64,000 nt of DNA, from contig NZ_DATDMY010000132.1 of the NCBI RefSeq assembly GCF_036518555.1, positions 1-64,000 of the forward strand. Direction: 5' to 3'. Of the stretch, positions 8,948 through 16,631 are shown in pieces; within the stretch, counting starts at the first letter, position 1; every line of letters starts with the position of its first letter. This DNA is from Dokdonella_A sp036518555. Its GTDB lineage: Bacteria; Pseudomonadota; Gammaproteobacteria; Xanthomonadales; Rhodanobacteraceae. The translations under genes were made by a program, and so were the position numbers. The notes beneath the pieces are model-generated. The model did not search any database. It had not been told where the DNA came from and worked only from the letters and a program-made list of their open reading frames with translations.

Positions 8948-10102
8948 ATGAAACGTAATGCCCTTAGTGCGCTCATCGCCCTGGCGCTCGTCGGCGGCAG
9001 CGCTGCCGTGCACGCGCAGGATTTCGGCAACTGGTACATCGCTCCGCGCATCGGCGCGAATTTCTCCGACAGCGATCGCATGACCGATACGTCCGTCTGG
9101 GGCGGCGTCGGCGTCGGTGTGTGGGTCAACCCCCACTTCGCGGTCGATTTCGAGTACACGATGAACAACGCCGAGTTCGACAACAACTCGTGGCGCGACG
9201 GCCATGAGTGGGAAAGCGTCGGCCTGGGCGTCAGTGGCCGCTGGTTCTTCGGCGACGAGGGCGCGCAGTGGCGTCCGTACGTGATGGGTGGCATCGGTGC
9301 GCTGCGCCACGCCGCGTATTCGGGCTACCTGCTCGACGGCCAGGGCTACGATCCGCACGGCTGGGATCCGATGCTCACCGTCGGCGGCGGTATCCAGTAC
9401 AACCTGTCCGAGCGCGTCGCGATCCGCGGCGAACTCGCGGCGCGCTACGACCGTGACAACAACACGCGTGGCAATCTGTCCGATGCGCTCGGCTACAGCG
9501 TCTCGCACAAGACGGGCTACGTCGACGGCATCGCCAGCGTCGGCCTCGTCTACAGCTTCGGCCACGCCGCCCCGGCGGTCGCGGAAACCCCGGCGGCTCC
9601 GCCGGCGGCGCCGGATTGCCACTCGCTCGACGACGATCATGACGGCGTCAACAACTGCGACGACCGTTGCGCGGACACGCCGGCCGGCACGATCGTGGGT
9701 CCCGACGGCTGCCCGCAGAAGGTCGTCATCGACCTGCGCGGCGTGAACTTCAAGTTCGACCGTCCGAAGAAGGGTGAGCACAACATCGATCCGACCCTCG
9801 CGGTCCCGACCTCTGATTCGATCGCGATCCTCGACCAGGCGATCGACGCGCTCAATCGTTACCCGCAGATCAAGGTCGAGCTGGACGGCCACACCGACTC
9901 CGTCGGTACCGACCAGTACAACCAGGGCCTGTCCGAGCGTCGTGCGCAGATCGTTGCCGACTACCTGACGTCGCACGGTGTCGATGCCAGCCGCATCACC
10001 GCGGTCAAGGGCTTCGGCGAGAGCCAGCCGATCGACACCAACTCGACCAAGGAAGGCCGTGCGCGCAACCGTCGCACCGAGCTGAAGGTCGAGAACCCGT
10101 AA
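8948..10102 (+). CDS. OmpA/OprF-family outer-membrane protein
   Basis: A 384-residue outer-membrane protein. Residues 1-23 form a signal peptide ending in AHA-Q style. Residues 24-200 form an eight-strand beta-barrel with many aromatic and glycine residues. A short Pro/Ala linker leads to an Asp-rich calcium-binding thrombospondin-3-like segment ('DDDHDGVNNCDDRC', about 222-255). The C-terminal OmpA domain binds peptidoglycan ('ELDGHTDSVGTDQYNQ', 'RARNRRTELKV'). The strong ribosome site (GAGAGGAGT) and a rho-independent terminator just downstream point to a highly expressed single-gene unit. The upstream 242 bases hold no other gene, and I could not fix its promoter. Confidence 0.95.
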   Translation: MKRNALSALIALALVGGSAAVHAQDFGNWYIAPRIGANFSDSDRMTDTSVWGGVGVGVWVNPHFAVDFEYTMNNAEFDNNSWRDGHEWESVGLGVSGRWFFGDEGAQWRPYVMGGIGALRHAAYSGYLLDGQGYDPHGWDPMLTVGGGIQYNLSERVAIRGELAARYDRDNNTRGNLSDALGYSVSHKTGYVDGIASVGLVYSFGHAAPAVAETPAAPPAAPDCHSLDDDHDGVNNCDDRCADTPAGTIVGPDGCPQKVVIDLRGVNFKFDRPKKGEHNIDPTLAVPTSDSIAILDQAIDALNRYPQIKVELDGHTDSVGTDQYNQGLSERRAQIVADYLTSHGVDASRITAVKGFGESQPIDTNSTKEGRARNRRTELKVENP

Positions 10103-10130
10103 TACCGGTTCTCTGCAAGGCAATACGAAG

Positions 10131-10159
10131 AAGCCCGGCGCAAGCCGGGCTTTTTCTTT
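10131..10159 (+). terminator. Rho-independent terminator of the OmpA-family gene
   Basis: An 8-base perfect stem (AGCCCGGC / GCCGGGCT) with a GCAA tetraloop, followed by TTTTTCTTTT. It lies 28 bases after the porin stop codon. Confidence 0.92.
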
Positions 10160-10254
10160 TGTGGGACTTGCCTTGCGCGGCTCGCGGCGTGGTGCCGCCC
10201 AAGCGTATCCACGGTGCGAGGGGCAACGTCGAGCATCGAGGGAAATTCGCTTTT

Positions 10255-10336
10255 CCTTCGTGTTCTTCGTGTCCTTCGTGTTTCGGTCTTCTGCTTTGGC
10301 TTTGGCTTTGGCTTTGGCTTCAGCTTCAGCTTCAGC
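10255..10336. repeat. Three adjacent short tandem repeat blocks
   Basis: Three copies of a 9-base unit (CCTTCGTGT, TCTTCGTGT, CCTTCGTGT; 10255-10281) are followed by four copies of TTTGGC (10295-10318) and three of TTCAGC (10319-10336). All lie in the gap between the porin terminator and the suhB stop codon. The hexamers keep a multiple-of-three period, but no supported gene reads through them. Such arrays can vary in copy number between strains. Confidence 0.85.
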
Positions 10337-10357
10337 GTCCCCGCGTGGTTCCGGTGT

Positions 10358-11158
10358 TCAGCGCGCGAGCACCGGCGTCACTTCGGGCGCGATCGCCTTG
10401 ACCATCGCATTCGCGACGTGGACGTTGCCTGCGACGAGGTTGCCGGTTTCCGGGATGCCTTCGCGTCCGGTGAAGTCGCAATAGCGGCCGCCGGCTTCGC
10501 GCACGAGCAGGCAGCCCGCGGCCATGTCCCAGGTATAGAGGCCGATCTCGAAATAACCGTCCATCCGACCGGCAGCGACGTAGGCGAGGTCGAGCGCGGC
10601 CGAGCCGGTACGGCGGATGTCCTCGGCCTCGGCGAGCAGTACGCGCGTCATGCCGAGCTGGGCATCGAGATGGCGCCGCTGGCGGTACGGGAAGCCCGTC
10701 ACGAGCAATGCACCCGCGAGACCGTCGCGCTTGCCGACGCGGATGCGCCGATCGTTGAGGTAGGCGCCGTCGCCCTTGCTCGCGGTGAACAGTTCGTCGC
10801 GCAACGGATCGTAGACGACGCCGACGACCGGCTCGCCGGCCTCGAGCAGTGCGATCGAGACGCAGAAATGCGGGAAGCCGCGCAGGTAATTGTGGGTGCC
10901 GTCGAGCGGATCGATCGCCCAGACATTGCGCGAATTGCCGATCCGACCGGATTCCTCGCCGAGGATCGCGTCGCGCGGGTAGGCGCGGCGCAGCTCGCGG
11001 ATGATCTCCGCTTCGGCGAGCTTGTCGACTTCCGACACGTAATCATGCCGCTGCTTCTCGATCACCTCGAGGCTGTCCAGGCGATTCATGTAGCGCAGGA
11101 TGATCTGGCCGGCGGCGCGCGCGGCGCGCACCGCCACGTTGACGGCGGGTCTGGGCAT
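10358..11158 (-). CDS. suhB: Inositol-1-monophosphatase SuhB
   Basis: A 266-residue Mg-dependent phosphatase of the inositol monophosphatase family. In gammaproteobacteria SuhB also acts as a partner of the rRNA antitermination machinery. The metal-binding motifs are 'EESG' (from 'ILGEESGRIG'), 'WAIDPLDGTHNYLRGFPHF' and, near the C-terminus, 'YTWDMAAGCLLVREAGG'. The ATG at 11158 matches the usual xanthomonad start; upstream in-frame sequence is unconserved. No good Shine-Dalgarno sequence is visible. It diverges from trmJ, the same pairing seen in many relatives. Confidence 0.96.
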   Translation of the reverse strand: MPRPAVNVAVRAARAAGQIILRYMNRLDSLEVIEKQRHDYVSEVDKLAEAEIIRELRRAYPRDAILGEESGRIGNSRNVWAIDPLDGTHNYLRGFPHFCVSIALLEAGEPVVGVVYDPLRDELFTASKGDGAYLNDRRIRVGKRDGLAGALLVTGFPYRQRRHLDAQLGMTRVLLAEAEDIRRTGSAALDLAYVAAGRMDGYFEIGLYTWDMAAGCLLVREAGGRYCDFTGREGIPETGNLVAGNVHVANAMVKAIAPEVTPVLAR

Positions 11159-11314
11159 GGGTCGTTTCGCTGGGCGGCGTTGGAAAGAACGGGCGCGATC
11201 GGGCCGCGCAAGCGCGCGAGGGTAGCAGATCGGGTGCTCTTTATGCGATTGTCGCCGACCGCGTGAAGCGAGAAGCGGCCTTGCCCATGGCCGCCGCACG
11301 CCGGCCAGGAACCC

Positions 11315-12070
11315 GTGACGTCACCGCTCGAACTCGTCCGCGTCGTACTCGTCCGCACGTCCCATCCGGGCAACATCGGCTCGGCCGCGCGCGCGATCCG
11401 CACGATGGGCCTGCATCGGCTCTCGCTGGTGGCTCCCGAGGCGTTCCCGCACGCCGAGGCGAGCGCCCTTGCAGCCGGCGCGGGCGACGTCGTCGACGCC
11501 GCGGCCGTGCATGCGACCCTGCCCGAGGCGGTCGCCGATTGCCGCCTCGTGCTCGGCGCGACCGCTCGTCGCCGCGGCGTCGTGCTCGAAGAGCTCGATC
11601 CGCGCGAGGCGGCGCGGCGCGTACTCGGTGCCGCCCGTGCCGGACATGAGGTGGCGTTGCTGTTCGGCAACGAGCGCTCCGGCCTCGACAACGACGAGAT
11701 CAAGCACTGCCATGCCGGCATCACGATCCCGGCCGATCCGACGTATTCGTCGCTGAACGTCGCCCAGGCGGTGCAGGTGGTCGCGTGGGAAGTGCGCATG
11801 GCATGGCTCGAGCACCGGGTGGAAGCAGAGCCGGTGCCGGGCGACGCGCGCGCGGATGCGGCCGCGATGGAGCAGTTCTTCGCCCACCTCGCGCGCACGC
11901 TCGACGCAATCGATTTCCACAAGGGCCGATCGCCCGAGCGCATCCTGCAGCGCCTGCGGCGCGTTTTCCTGCGTGCGGCGCCCGACGCGCGCGAGCTGCG
12001 CGTCCTGCACGGCATCCTCGCCGATGCGATGCGCATGGCGGACATCGCGCGGCAAGGACCAGTGAAGTAG
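11315..12070 (+). CDS. trmJ: tRNA 2'-O-methyltransferase TrmJ (position 32)
   Basis: A 251-residue SPOUT-family methyltransferase that methylates the ribose of C/U32 in the tRNA anticodon loop. Visible motifs are 'VRTSHPGNIGSAARA' near the N-terminus, 'LLFGNERSGLDNDEI', and the knot motif 'PTYSSLNVAQAVQVVAWE'. A helical C-terminal extension completes the family length. The start is a GTG at 11315 preceded by AGGA, where the conserved N-terminus begins. It is divergent from suhB across 156 bases. Confidence 0.95.
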   Translation: MTSPLELVRVVLVRTSHPGNIGSAARAIRTMGLHRLSLVAPEAFPHAEASALAAGAGDVVDAAAVHATLPEAVADCRLVLGATARRRGVVLEELDPREAARRVLGAARAGHEVALLFGNERSGLDNDEIKHCHAGITIPADPTYSSLNVAQAVQVVAWEVRMAWLEHRVEAEPVPGDARADAAAMEQFFAHLARTLDAIDFHKGRSPERILQRLRRVFLRAAPDARELRVLHGILADAMRMADIARQGPVK

Positions 12071-12120
12071 GGCGGGGCGAGCGCGCAGCGCGAGTCCCGC
12101 CGCAGGTGCGTGACGGGATC

Positions 12121-12145
12121 GGCGGCGCGCGCTTCGCGCGCCGCC
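12121..12145. terminator. GC-rich hairpin between convergent trmJ and CorC-type gene
   Basis: A perfect 11-base stem (GGCGGCGCGCG / CGCGCGCCGCC) with a 3-base loop sits immediately beyond the stop codon of the minus-strand CorC-type gene and 50 bases after trmJ. There is no T run, so factor-independent termination is uncertain. A second, looser GGCGGG/CCCGCC pair flanks it at about 12071-12102. This may be a dispersed palindromic repeat. Confidence 0.45.
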
Positions 12146-13459
12146 CTACGGTCGCGCCGGCTCTTCGGCGCGCGATATGAGGAGCTTGTCGATGCGCGCG
12201 CCGTCGAGGTCGACGACCTCGAAGCGGAAGCCGCTCCAGCTGAAATGCTCGCCCGCCTGCGGAATGCGCCCGAACCGCGCCATGACCATCCCGGCCGCCG
12301 TGCGGTACTCGTGTTCTTCCTCGTCCGGCAGTTCGGTCAGGCCCAGCAGCTCGCGCAGGTCGTCGGTGCCGACGCTGCCGTCGACGAGCCAGCTGCCGTC
12401 CTCGCGCTGCACGATCGGATGTTCCGCGGGACCGGTCGACGGCGCTGCCGCGGACTTGCCGAGCACCGCCGACAGCACGTCGTTGAGCGTGACGAGGCCG
12501 TCGATCTCGCCGTATTCGTCGACGACGAGCGCCATCGGGATCTCGGCGTCGCGGAACTCTTCCAGCAGGTCCAGCGCGCGCGCGGTCGACGGTACGTACA
12601 GCGGCTCGCGCAGTTGTTCGAACAGTTCCCCCGCGAGCGGGCCGGCGAGGAGGCCGATCAGGCGCTTGCTTTCGAGTACCCCGAGGACGTCCTGCAGGCC
12701 GCCGCGGCAGACCGGGTAGCGCGAATAGGGCGTATCGCGCATGGTCGCGAGGTTCTCCTCCAGCGGTGCATCGGCATCGAGCCATGCGATGCGCGTGCGC
12801 GGCGTCATGACGCTGTCGGCGCTGCGGTCGCCGAGTCGCAGCACGCGGTTGACCATGTTGCGCTCGTCACTGTCGATCACGCCCTGGTCGGCCCCTTCGG
12901 CGACGAGCAGGCGGATCTCCTCCTCGCTCACGTTGCCGCGGCTGACGCGGTCCAGGCGCAGGCTGCGCAACAGCCAGCGCGTGAGGCCGATCAGCACGAA
13001 CGTGAATGGCGCCGCGAGCCAGGCCAGTGCGCGCATCGGCAGGGCGACCGCGACCGCGAACTTCTCCGGGTCGACGAGCGCGGCGCGCTTCGGGGCGAGT
13101 TCGCCGAGCAGCATGTTGAGGAATGTGATGCCGGCCACGCTGAGCGACACGCCGATCGCCACGGCATAGCGATCCAGCAGCGGCAGGTCGAAGGCGTCGA
13201 GCTCAGCGCCGATGCGGTCGCCGATGTCGGCGCCGAGCGCTGCGCCCGCGCTGATCTGCAGCAGCGTGATGAACACCTGCACGGTGGCGAGGAACCCTTC
13301 CGGCTGCTGCACGAGGTCGAGCGCAGCCTGCGCGCGGCGGCTGTCGCGCGCGAGTTGCTTGAGCCGGCTGTGGCGCGCCGTCATGAGGGCCATTTCGCTG
13401 AGCGCGAAGAAGCCGTTGCAGAGTGCGAGCACGACGACGAGCAGGAATTCGATCAGCAT
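12146..13459 (-). CDS. CorC/HlyC-family CBS-domain membrane protein
   Basis: A 437-residue membrane protein. Residues 1-180 form a DUF21/CNNM membrane domain with about four hydrophobic segments ('LLVVVLALCNGFFALSEMAL' opens it). A tandem CBS pair follows ('VMTPRTRIAWLDAD', 'VVDEYGEIDGLVTLNDV'), and then the C-terminal CorC/HlyC transporter-associated domain ('TAAGMVMARFGRIP'). These proteins are linked to Mg/Co efflux or ion homeostasis. The ATG at 13459 is where the membrane domain begins, with GGAGGG upstream. It faces trmJ tail-to-tail and diverges from the DUF47-pit phosphate operon. The exact ion is not predictable. Confidence 0.93.
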   Translation of the reverse strand: MLIEFLLVVVLALCNGFFALSEMALMTARHSRLKQLARDSRRAQAALDLVQQPEGFLATVQVFITLLQISAGAALGADIGDRIGAELDAFDLPLLDRYAVAIGVSLSVAGITFLNMLLGELAPKRAALVDPEKFAVAVALPMRALAWLAAPFTFVLIGLTRWLLRSLRLDRVSRGNVSEEEIRLLVAEGADQGVIDSDERNMVNRVLRLGDRSADSVMTPRTRIAWLDADAPLEENLATMRDTPYSRYPVCRGGLQDVLGVLESKRLIGLLAGPLAGELFEQLREPLYVPSTARALDLLEEFRDAEIPMALVVDEYGEIDGLVTLNDVLSAVLGKSAAAPSTGPAEHPIVQREDGSWLVDGSVGTDDLRELLGLTELPDEEEHEYRTAAGMVMARFGRIPQAGEHFSWSGFRFEVVDLDGARIDKLLISRAEEPARP

Positions 13460-13610
13460 CCGGGCCGGTTGCCCTCCAGGGTGGCGGGAGATCGTCCCCG
13501 GCCCGCCGGGAACGACGTCGCCGGCGCGCCATGGACCGCTGGCTGCGCCCGCAGCGCCGCCGAGTGTAGCAACGACGCGGCGGTCGGCGCGGTCGGACGG
13601 CGACACCGTG

Positions 13611-13628
13611 CTGAAACGGTGCTGTAAC
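13611..13628 (+). promoter_or_regulatory. Candidate Pho box upstream of DUF47-pit
   Basis: Two 7-base direct repeats separated by four bases: CTGAAAC-GGTG-CTGTAAC. This matches the 7+4 architecture of PhoB sites, though not the full CTGTCAT consensus. It ends 46 bases before the DUF47 start codon. The gene's role in phosphate uptake supports it, but the base match alone is modest. Confidence 0.35.
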
Positions 13629-13674
13629 ATACGCGCCGCCCGCGCGGCACGGCCGACCACGACAGGACCCCACC

Positions 13675-14304
13675 ATGTTTTCGTTGCAGACGATTTTCGG
13701 CAAGGGCGACAAGTTCTACGGCCTGCTCGAGGCGAGTGCCGGCGCTGCGCGCGACTCGGCCGCCGCGCTCGTGCAGATGCTCGCGACGCGCCAGTCGGCG
13801 GTATCGCTCGACGAGTTCACGCTCGCGCGCAGGCGCGAGAAGGACCTCACGGCCCAGATCAGCAGGGAACTGGTCAATACGTTCGTGACCGCGCTCGACC
13901 GCGAGGACATCGAGGCGCTGTCCGCCGCGCTGAACAAGATCACCAAGGCGATCTCCAAGTTCGCCGAGCGCTACTCGCTCGCCGCCGATCGCCTCGGCGA
14001 CATCGACTTCGGGGCGCGCGCCGCGCTGCTCGAGAAGGCCGCGGACGTGATCCGCCAGATGGTCGCGCAGTTGCGCAAGGGCATGAACCTCGAGGCGATG
14101 AGCGCGCTCAACGACCGCCTCCAGGCCATCGAGAACGAAGCCGATCGCCTGTTGCTGGAACTCTACCGCGACCTCTACGGCGGACGTCACGAACCGATCC
14201 GCATCCTGTTGCTGAAGGACCTGTTCGAACTGCTGGAGAAGGCGATCGACCGTTGTCGCGACGCCGGCAACGTCGTCTACCAGATCGTCCTCAAGAACTC
14301 CTGA
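13675..14304 (+). CDS. DUF47 / PhoU-like protein (TIGR00153 type)
   Basis: A 209-residue all-helical cytosolic protein of the DUF47 family, distant relatives of PhoU that are encoded beside Pit transporters and thought to modulate them. The N-terminus 'MFSLQTIFGKGDKFYGLLE' and the helix-rich body with regularly spaced acidic residues ('DREDIEALSAALNKI', 'ALNDRLQAIENEADRL') fit the family over its whole length. The start ATG has AGGA seven bases upstream. It is followed 159 bases later by pit, with a strong hairpin in the gap. Confidence 0.92.
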   Translation: MFSLQTIFGKGDKFYGLLEASAGAARDSAAALVQMLATRQSAVSLDEFTLARRREKDLTAQISRELVNTFVTALDREDIEALSAALNKITKAISKFAERYSLAADRLGDIDFGARAALLEKAADVIRQMVAQLRKGMNLEAMSALNDRLQAIENEADRLLLELYRDLYGGRHEPIRILLLKDLFELLEKAIDRCRDAGNVVYQIVLKNS

Positions 14305-14360
14305 TCACGCTTCGGCCGCAAGAAGCGACCGAAGCCGCACTCGCGTTCGCAGTCGCCGTC

Positions 14361-14384
14361 GCATCGGGCCCGTCGGCCCGATGC
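14361..14384. other. Perfect hairpin in the DUF47-pit gap
   Basis: A 10-base perfect stem (GCATCGGGCC / GGCCCGATGC) with a CGTC loop and no T run. It could stabilise or process the mRNA between the two genes, or be a dispersed palindrome. Confidence 0.45.
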
Positions 14385-14463
14385 GTGATACCCGGCCTAC
14401 CGCGACCGCTTTCCCGCACGCAACGGCAGGACGCCGGGCTGGCGGAACCACCGAGGATCGTGG

Positions 14464-15597
14464 ATGGAACTGACGCTCGTCCTGCTGGTCGTGCTGATCG
14501 CGCTGGCCTTCGAATACATCAACGGCTTCCACGACACCGCGAACTCGATCGCGACCGTGGTCGCCACCAAGGTGCTCAGCCCGGGGCAGGCGGTTCTGCT
14601 CGCCGCGGCGACGAACCTCGTCGGCGCGCTCCTCGGCACCGCCGTCGCGAAGACGATCGCGTCGGGCCTGATCGATACCCACCTTGTCGCGGTCACGCCG
14701 GTCGTGCTGATCTGCGCCCTGCTCGGTGCGGTGGTCTGGAACCTCATCACGTGGTGGTGGGGCCTGCCGTCGAGTTCCTCGCACGCGCTCGTCGGCGGCC
14801 TCTGCGGCGCCGCGCTGGCCGCCGCCCACGATGACTGGAGCGCGATCATCTGGGCGCAGGGTGGCGTGCACTGGTGGGGCGAGAAGGGCGTGCTGCCGAA
14901 GGTGATCGTACCGATGGTGACGTCGCCGCTCGCGGGCTTCGTGCTCGGCCTGCTCGTCATGGGCCTGCTGTTCTCGCTGATCGAATTCCTCGGCTCGCGC
15001 AAGGGAAGGCTGCAGCGGCTCGGGCGCACGCGCTTCGCGAATGCATTCTTCGGCAAGGCGCAGCTCGTTTCGGCGAGTGCGATGGGTCTGTCGCACGGCA
15101 TGAACGATGCCCAGAAGACGATGGGCATCATCGCACTCGCGCTCGCCACGGCGACCGCGTCGGGCACGCTCGACCACGTGCCGTCGTGGCTTCACTTCCT
15201 GCGCGTCGAGGAAGACGCCGGCAAGCAGTTCGGGATCGCGTTGTGGATCAAGGTGCTCTGCGCACTCGTGATGGCGGCCGGCACGGCCGTCGGTGGCTGG
15301 CGCATCATCAAGACGCTCGGGCACAAGATGGTCAAGCTTCACCCGATCAACGGCTTCGCGGCCGAAACCGCATCGGCAAGCGTGATCCTAGCCGCGTCCC
15401 ACTTCGGCATCCCGGTGTCGACGACGCACAACATCTCGGCCGCGATCCTCGGCGTGGGCATGGCCAAGCGCGCCAATGCGATCCGCTGGACGATCGTCGA
15501 GCGCATGGTGTGGGCGTGGATCCTGACCCTGCCCGTCACCGGCGGCATCGCGTGGCTGCTCGTGCGCGCGGCGCGCATGCTCGGCCTCGTCGGTTAG
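14464..15597 (+). CDS. pit: Low-affinity inorganic phosphate transporter Pit
   Basis: A 377-residue polytopic inner-membrane transporter importing metal-phosphate with protons. Both PiT half-signatures are present: 'FEYINGFHDTANSIATV' near the N-terminus and 'LSHGMNDAQKTMGIIAL' in the second half. 'PSSSSHALVGGL' and 'PVSTTHNISAAILGVG' mark the duplicated re-entrant regions. About ten hydrophobic helices can be traced. The start ATG has GAGG upstream. It forms a unit with the DUF47 gene, the usual partner of Pit. Confidence 0.95.
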   Translation: MELTLVLLVVLIALAFEYINGFHDTANSIATVVATKVLSPGQAVLLAAATNLVGALLGTAVAKTIASGLIDTHLVAVTPVVLICALLGAVVWNLITWWWGLPSSSSHALVGGLCGAALAAAHDDWSAIIWAQGGVHWWGEKGVLPKVIVPMVTSPLAGFVLGLLVMGLLFSLIEFLGSRKGRLQRLGRTRFANAFFGKAQLVSASAMGLSHGMNDAQKTMGIIALALATATASGTLDHVPSWLHFLRVEEDAGKQFGIALWIKVLCALVMAAGTAVGGWRIIKTLGHKMVKLHPINGFAAETASASVILAASHFGIPVSTTHNISAAILGVGMAKRANAIRWTIVERMVWAWILTLPVTGGIAWLLVRAARMLGLVG

Positions 15598-15690
15598 CGA
15601 TACCGCACGGCGCCGCGGGCGTGCGCGCCGGCTGCCGCGATGTCCTCGGCGCCCGGCTCCCGACAGCAACGCCGCGTGCGCGGCCCAGGC

Positions 15691-16095
15691 TCAGAAGGTG
15701 TCGCCGCCGTTGGAAATCGCCTGTTCCATGCGGTCGCCGAGCGCGCCGAGTTCGGCGATCACGCGGTCGATCTCGCCCGGCGAAAGCAGCGCATACGGGC
15801 GGTTTTCGCACAACTGCAGGTACGGCGAGCCCTCGAGGTCGCTCAGCGCGAGGTATCCGGTCCGCTGTTCCCAGTTGAAGCGCAGGCAACGCGTGCCGTC
15901 CATGCCGGTGTAGGGGCCGATCGGCGTCGAAATGCGCAGGTATTTCGCGCCTTCCTCGTCTTCCATTTCCGCGAGATAGACGCCCTGGTGACGGCCGTCG
16001 TCGAGCGCGAGGTCGAAGCTGATCAGGTACGGATCGTTCGTGCGCAGCGCGTGGCGGCTGCCGACATGGGAACGGATCTGTTCGAAACTCTGCAC
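15691..16095 (-). CDS. Conserved hypothetical small protein
   Basis: A 134-residue soluble protein with no signal peptide or membrane helix. It is mixed alpha/beta with an acidic middle ('AEMEDEEGAKYLRIST') and the stretch 'RFNWEQRTGYLALSDLE'. The size and pattern remind me of the YbjN/type-III-chaperone-like fold, but this is only an impression and no function is claimed. The GTG at 16095 is chosen as start because GGAG lies seven bases upstream and the open frame further up becomes arginine-rich. It is divergent from the alkyltransferase-like gene, with 47 bases between the start codons. Confidence 0.75.
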   Translation of the reverse strand: MQSFEQIRSHVGSRHALRTNDPYLISFDLALDDGRHQGVYLAEMEDEEGAKYLRISTPIGPYTGMDGTRCLRFNWEQRTGYLALSDLEGSPYLQLCENRPYALLSPGEIDRVIAELGALGDRMEQAISNGGDTF

Positions 16096-16142
16096 GTGGA
16101 ATCTCCGACTGGCGCGACTTCGTATGCTAGCGTGCGCGCGCC

Positions 16143-16592
16143 ATGAAGTCAGGTCGCCCCGACGCACCGCCCGCCCACGATGCGATCCGGGCGACGATCG
16201 CCGCCATCCCGTGCGGGCGTGTCGCCGCTTACGGCGAGATCGCGCGGCGCGCGGGCCTGCCGGGTCGCGCGCGGCTGGTCGGGACGGTGCTGCGCGAAGC
16301 ACCTCCCGCGCTCTCGCTGCCATGGCACCGGGTATTGCGGGCGGACGGCCGCCTTGCGTTTCCGCCGGGCAGCAGGGCGTTTCGCGAACAGGTGCGCCGC
16401 CTCGCGGGCGAGGGCGTGCTCGTGCGCGCAGGTCGGGTCGACCTCTCGCTCCACGGCTGGGAACGCGACGTCGACCGACTGCTCTGGGGGCCCGCTGTGC
16501 CGGGCGATCGGACATCGGCGCGCGCGAAAACCGGCAAGCGGCATCGCGCAACTGCGGTACGCGTCATGAACGCGACCGGACGGGAGGATTAG
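16143..16592 (+). CDS. Alkyltransferase-like (ATL) DNA-binding protein
   Basis: A 149-residue protein homologous to the DNA-binding domain of O6-alkylguanine-DNA methyltransferase ('IPCGRVAAYGEIARRAGLPG', 'VGTVLREAP'). The catalytic PCHR motif reads P60-W61-H62-R63, so the alkyl-accepting cysteine is replaced by tryptophan. Known ATL proteins with this change bind alkylated guanine and hand it to nucleotide excision repair instead of repairing it directly. A basic tail of about 35 residues extends beyond the core domain. The ATG at 16143 begins the domain at the expected distance. It faces the small hypothetical gene. Confidence 0.9.
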   Translation: MKSGRPDAPPAHDAIRATIAAIPCGRVAAYGEIARRAGLPGRARLVGTVLREAPPALSLPWHRVLRADGRLAFPPGSRAFREQVRRLAGEGVLVRAGRVDLSLHGWERDVDRLLWGPAVPGDRTSARAKTGKRHRATAVRVMNATGRED

Positions 16593-16631
16593 AGTCCGCG
16601 CATTCCGGAATCGCCGGAAGGGGAGGTCGTG

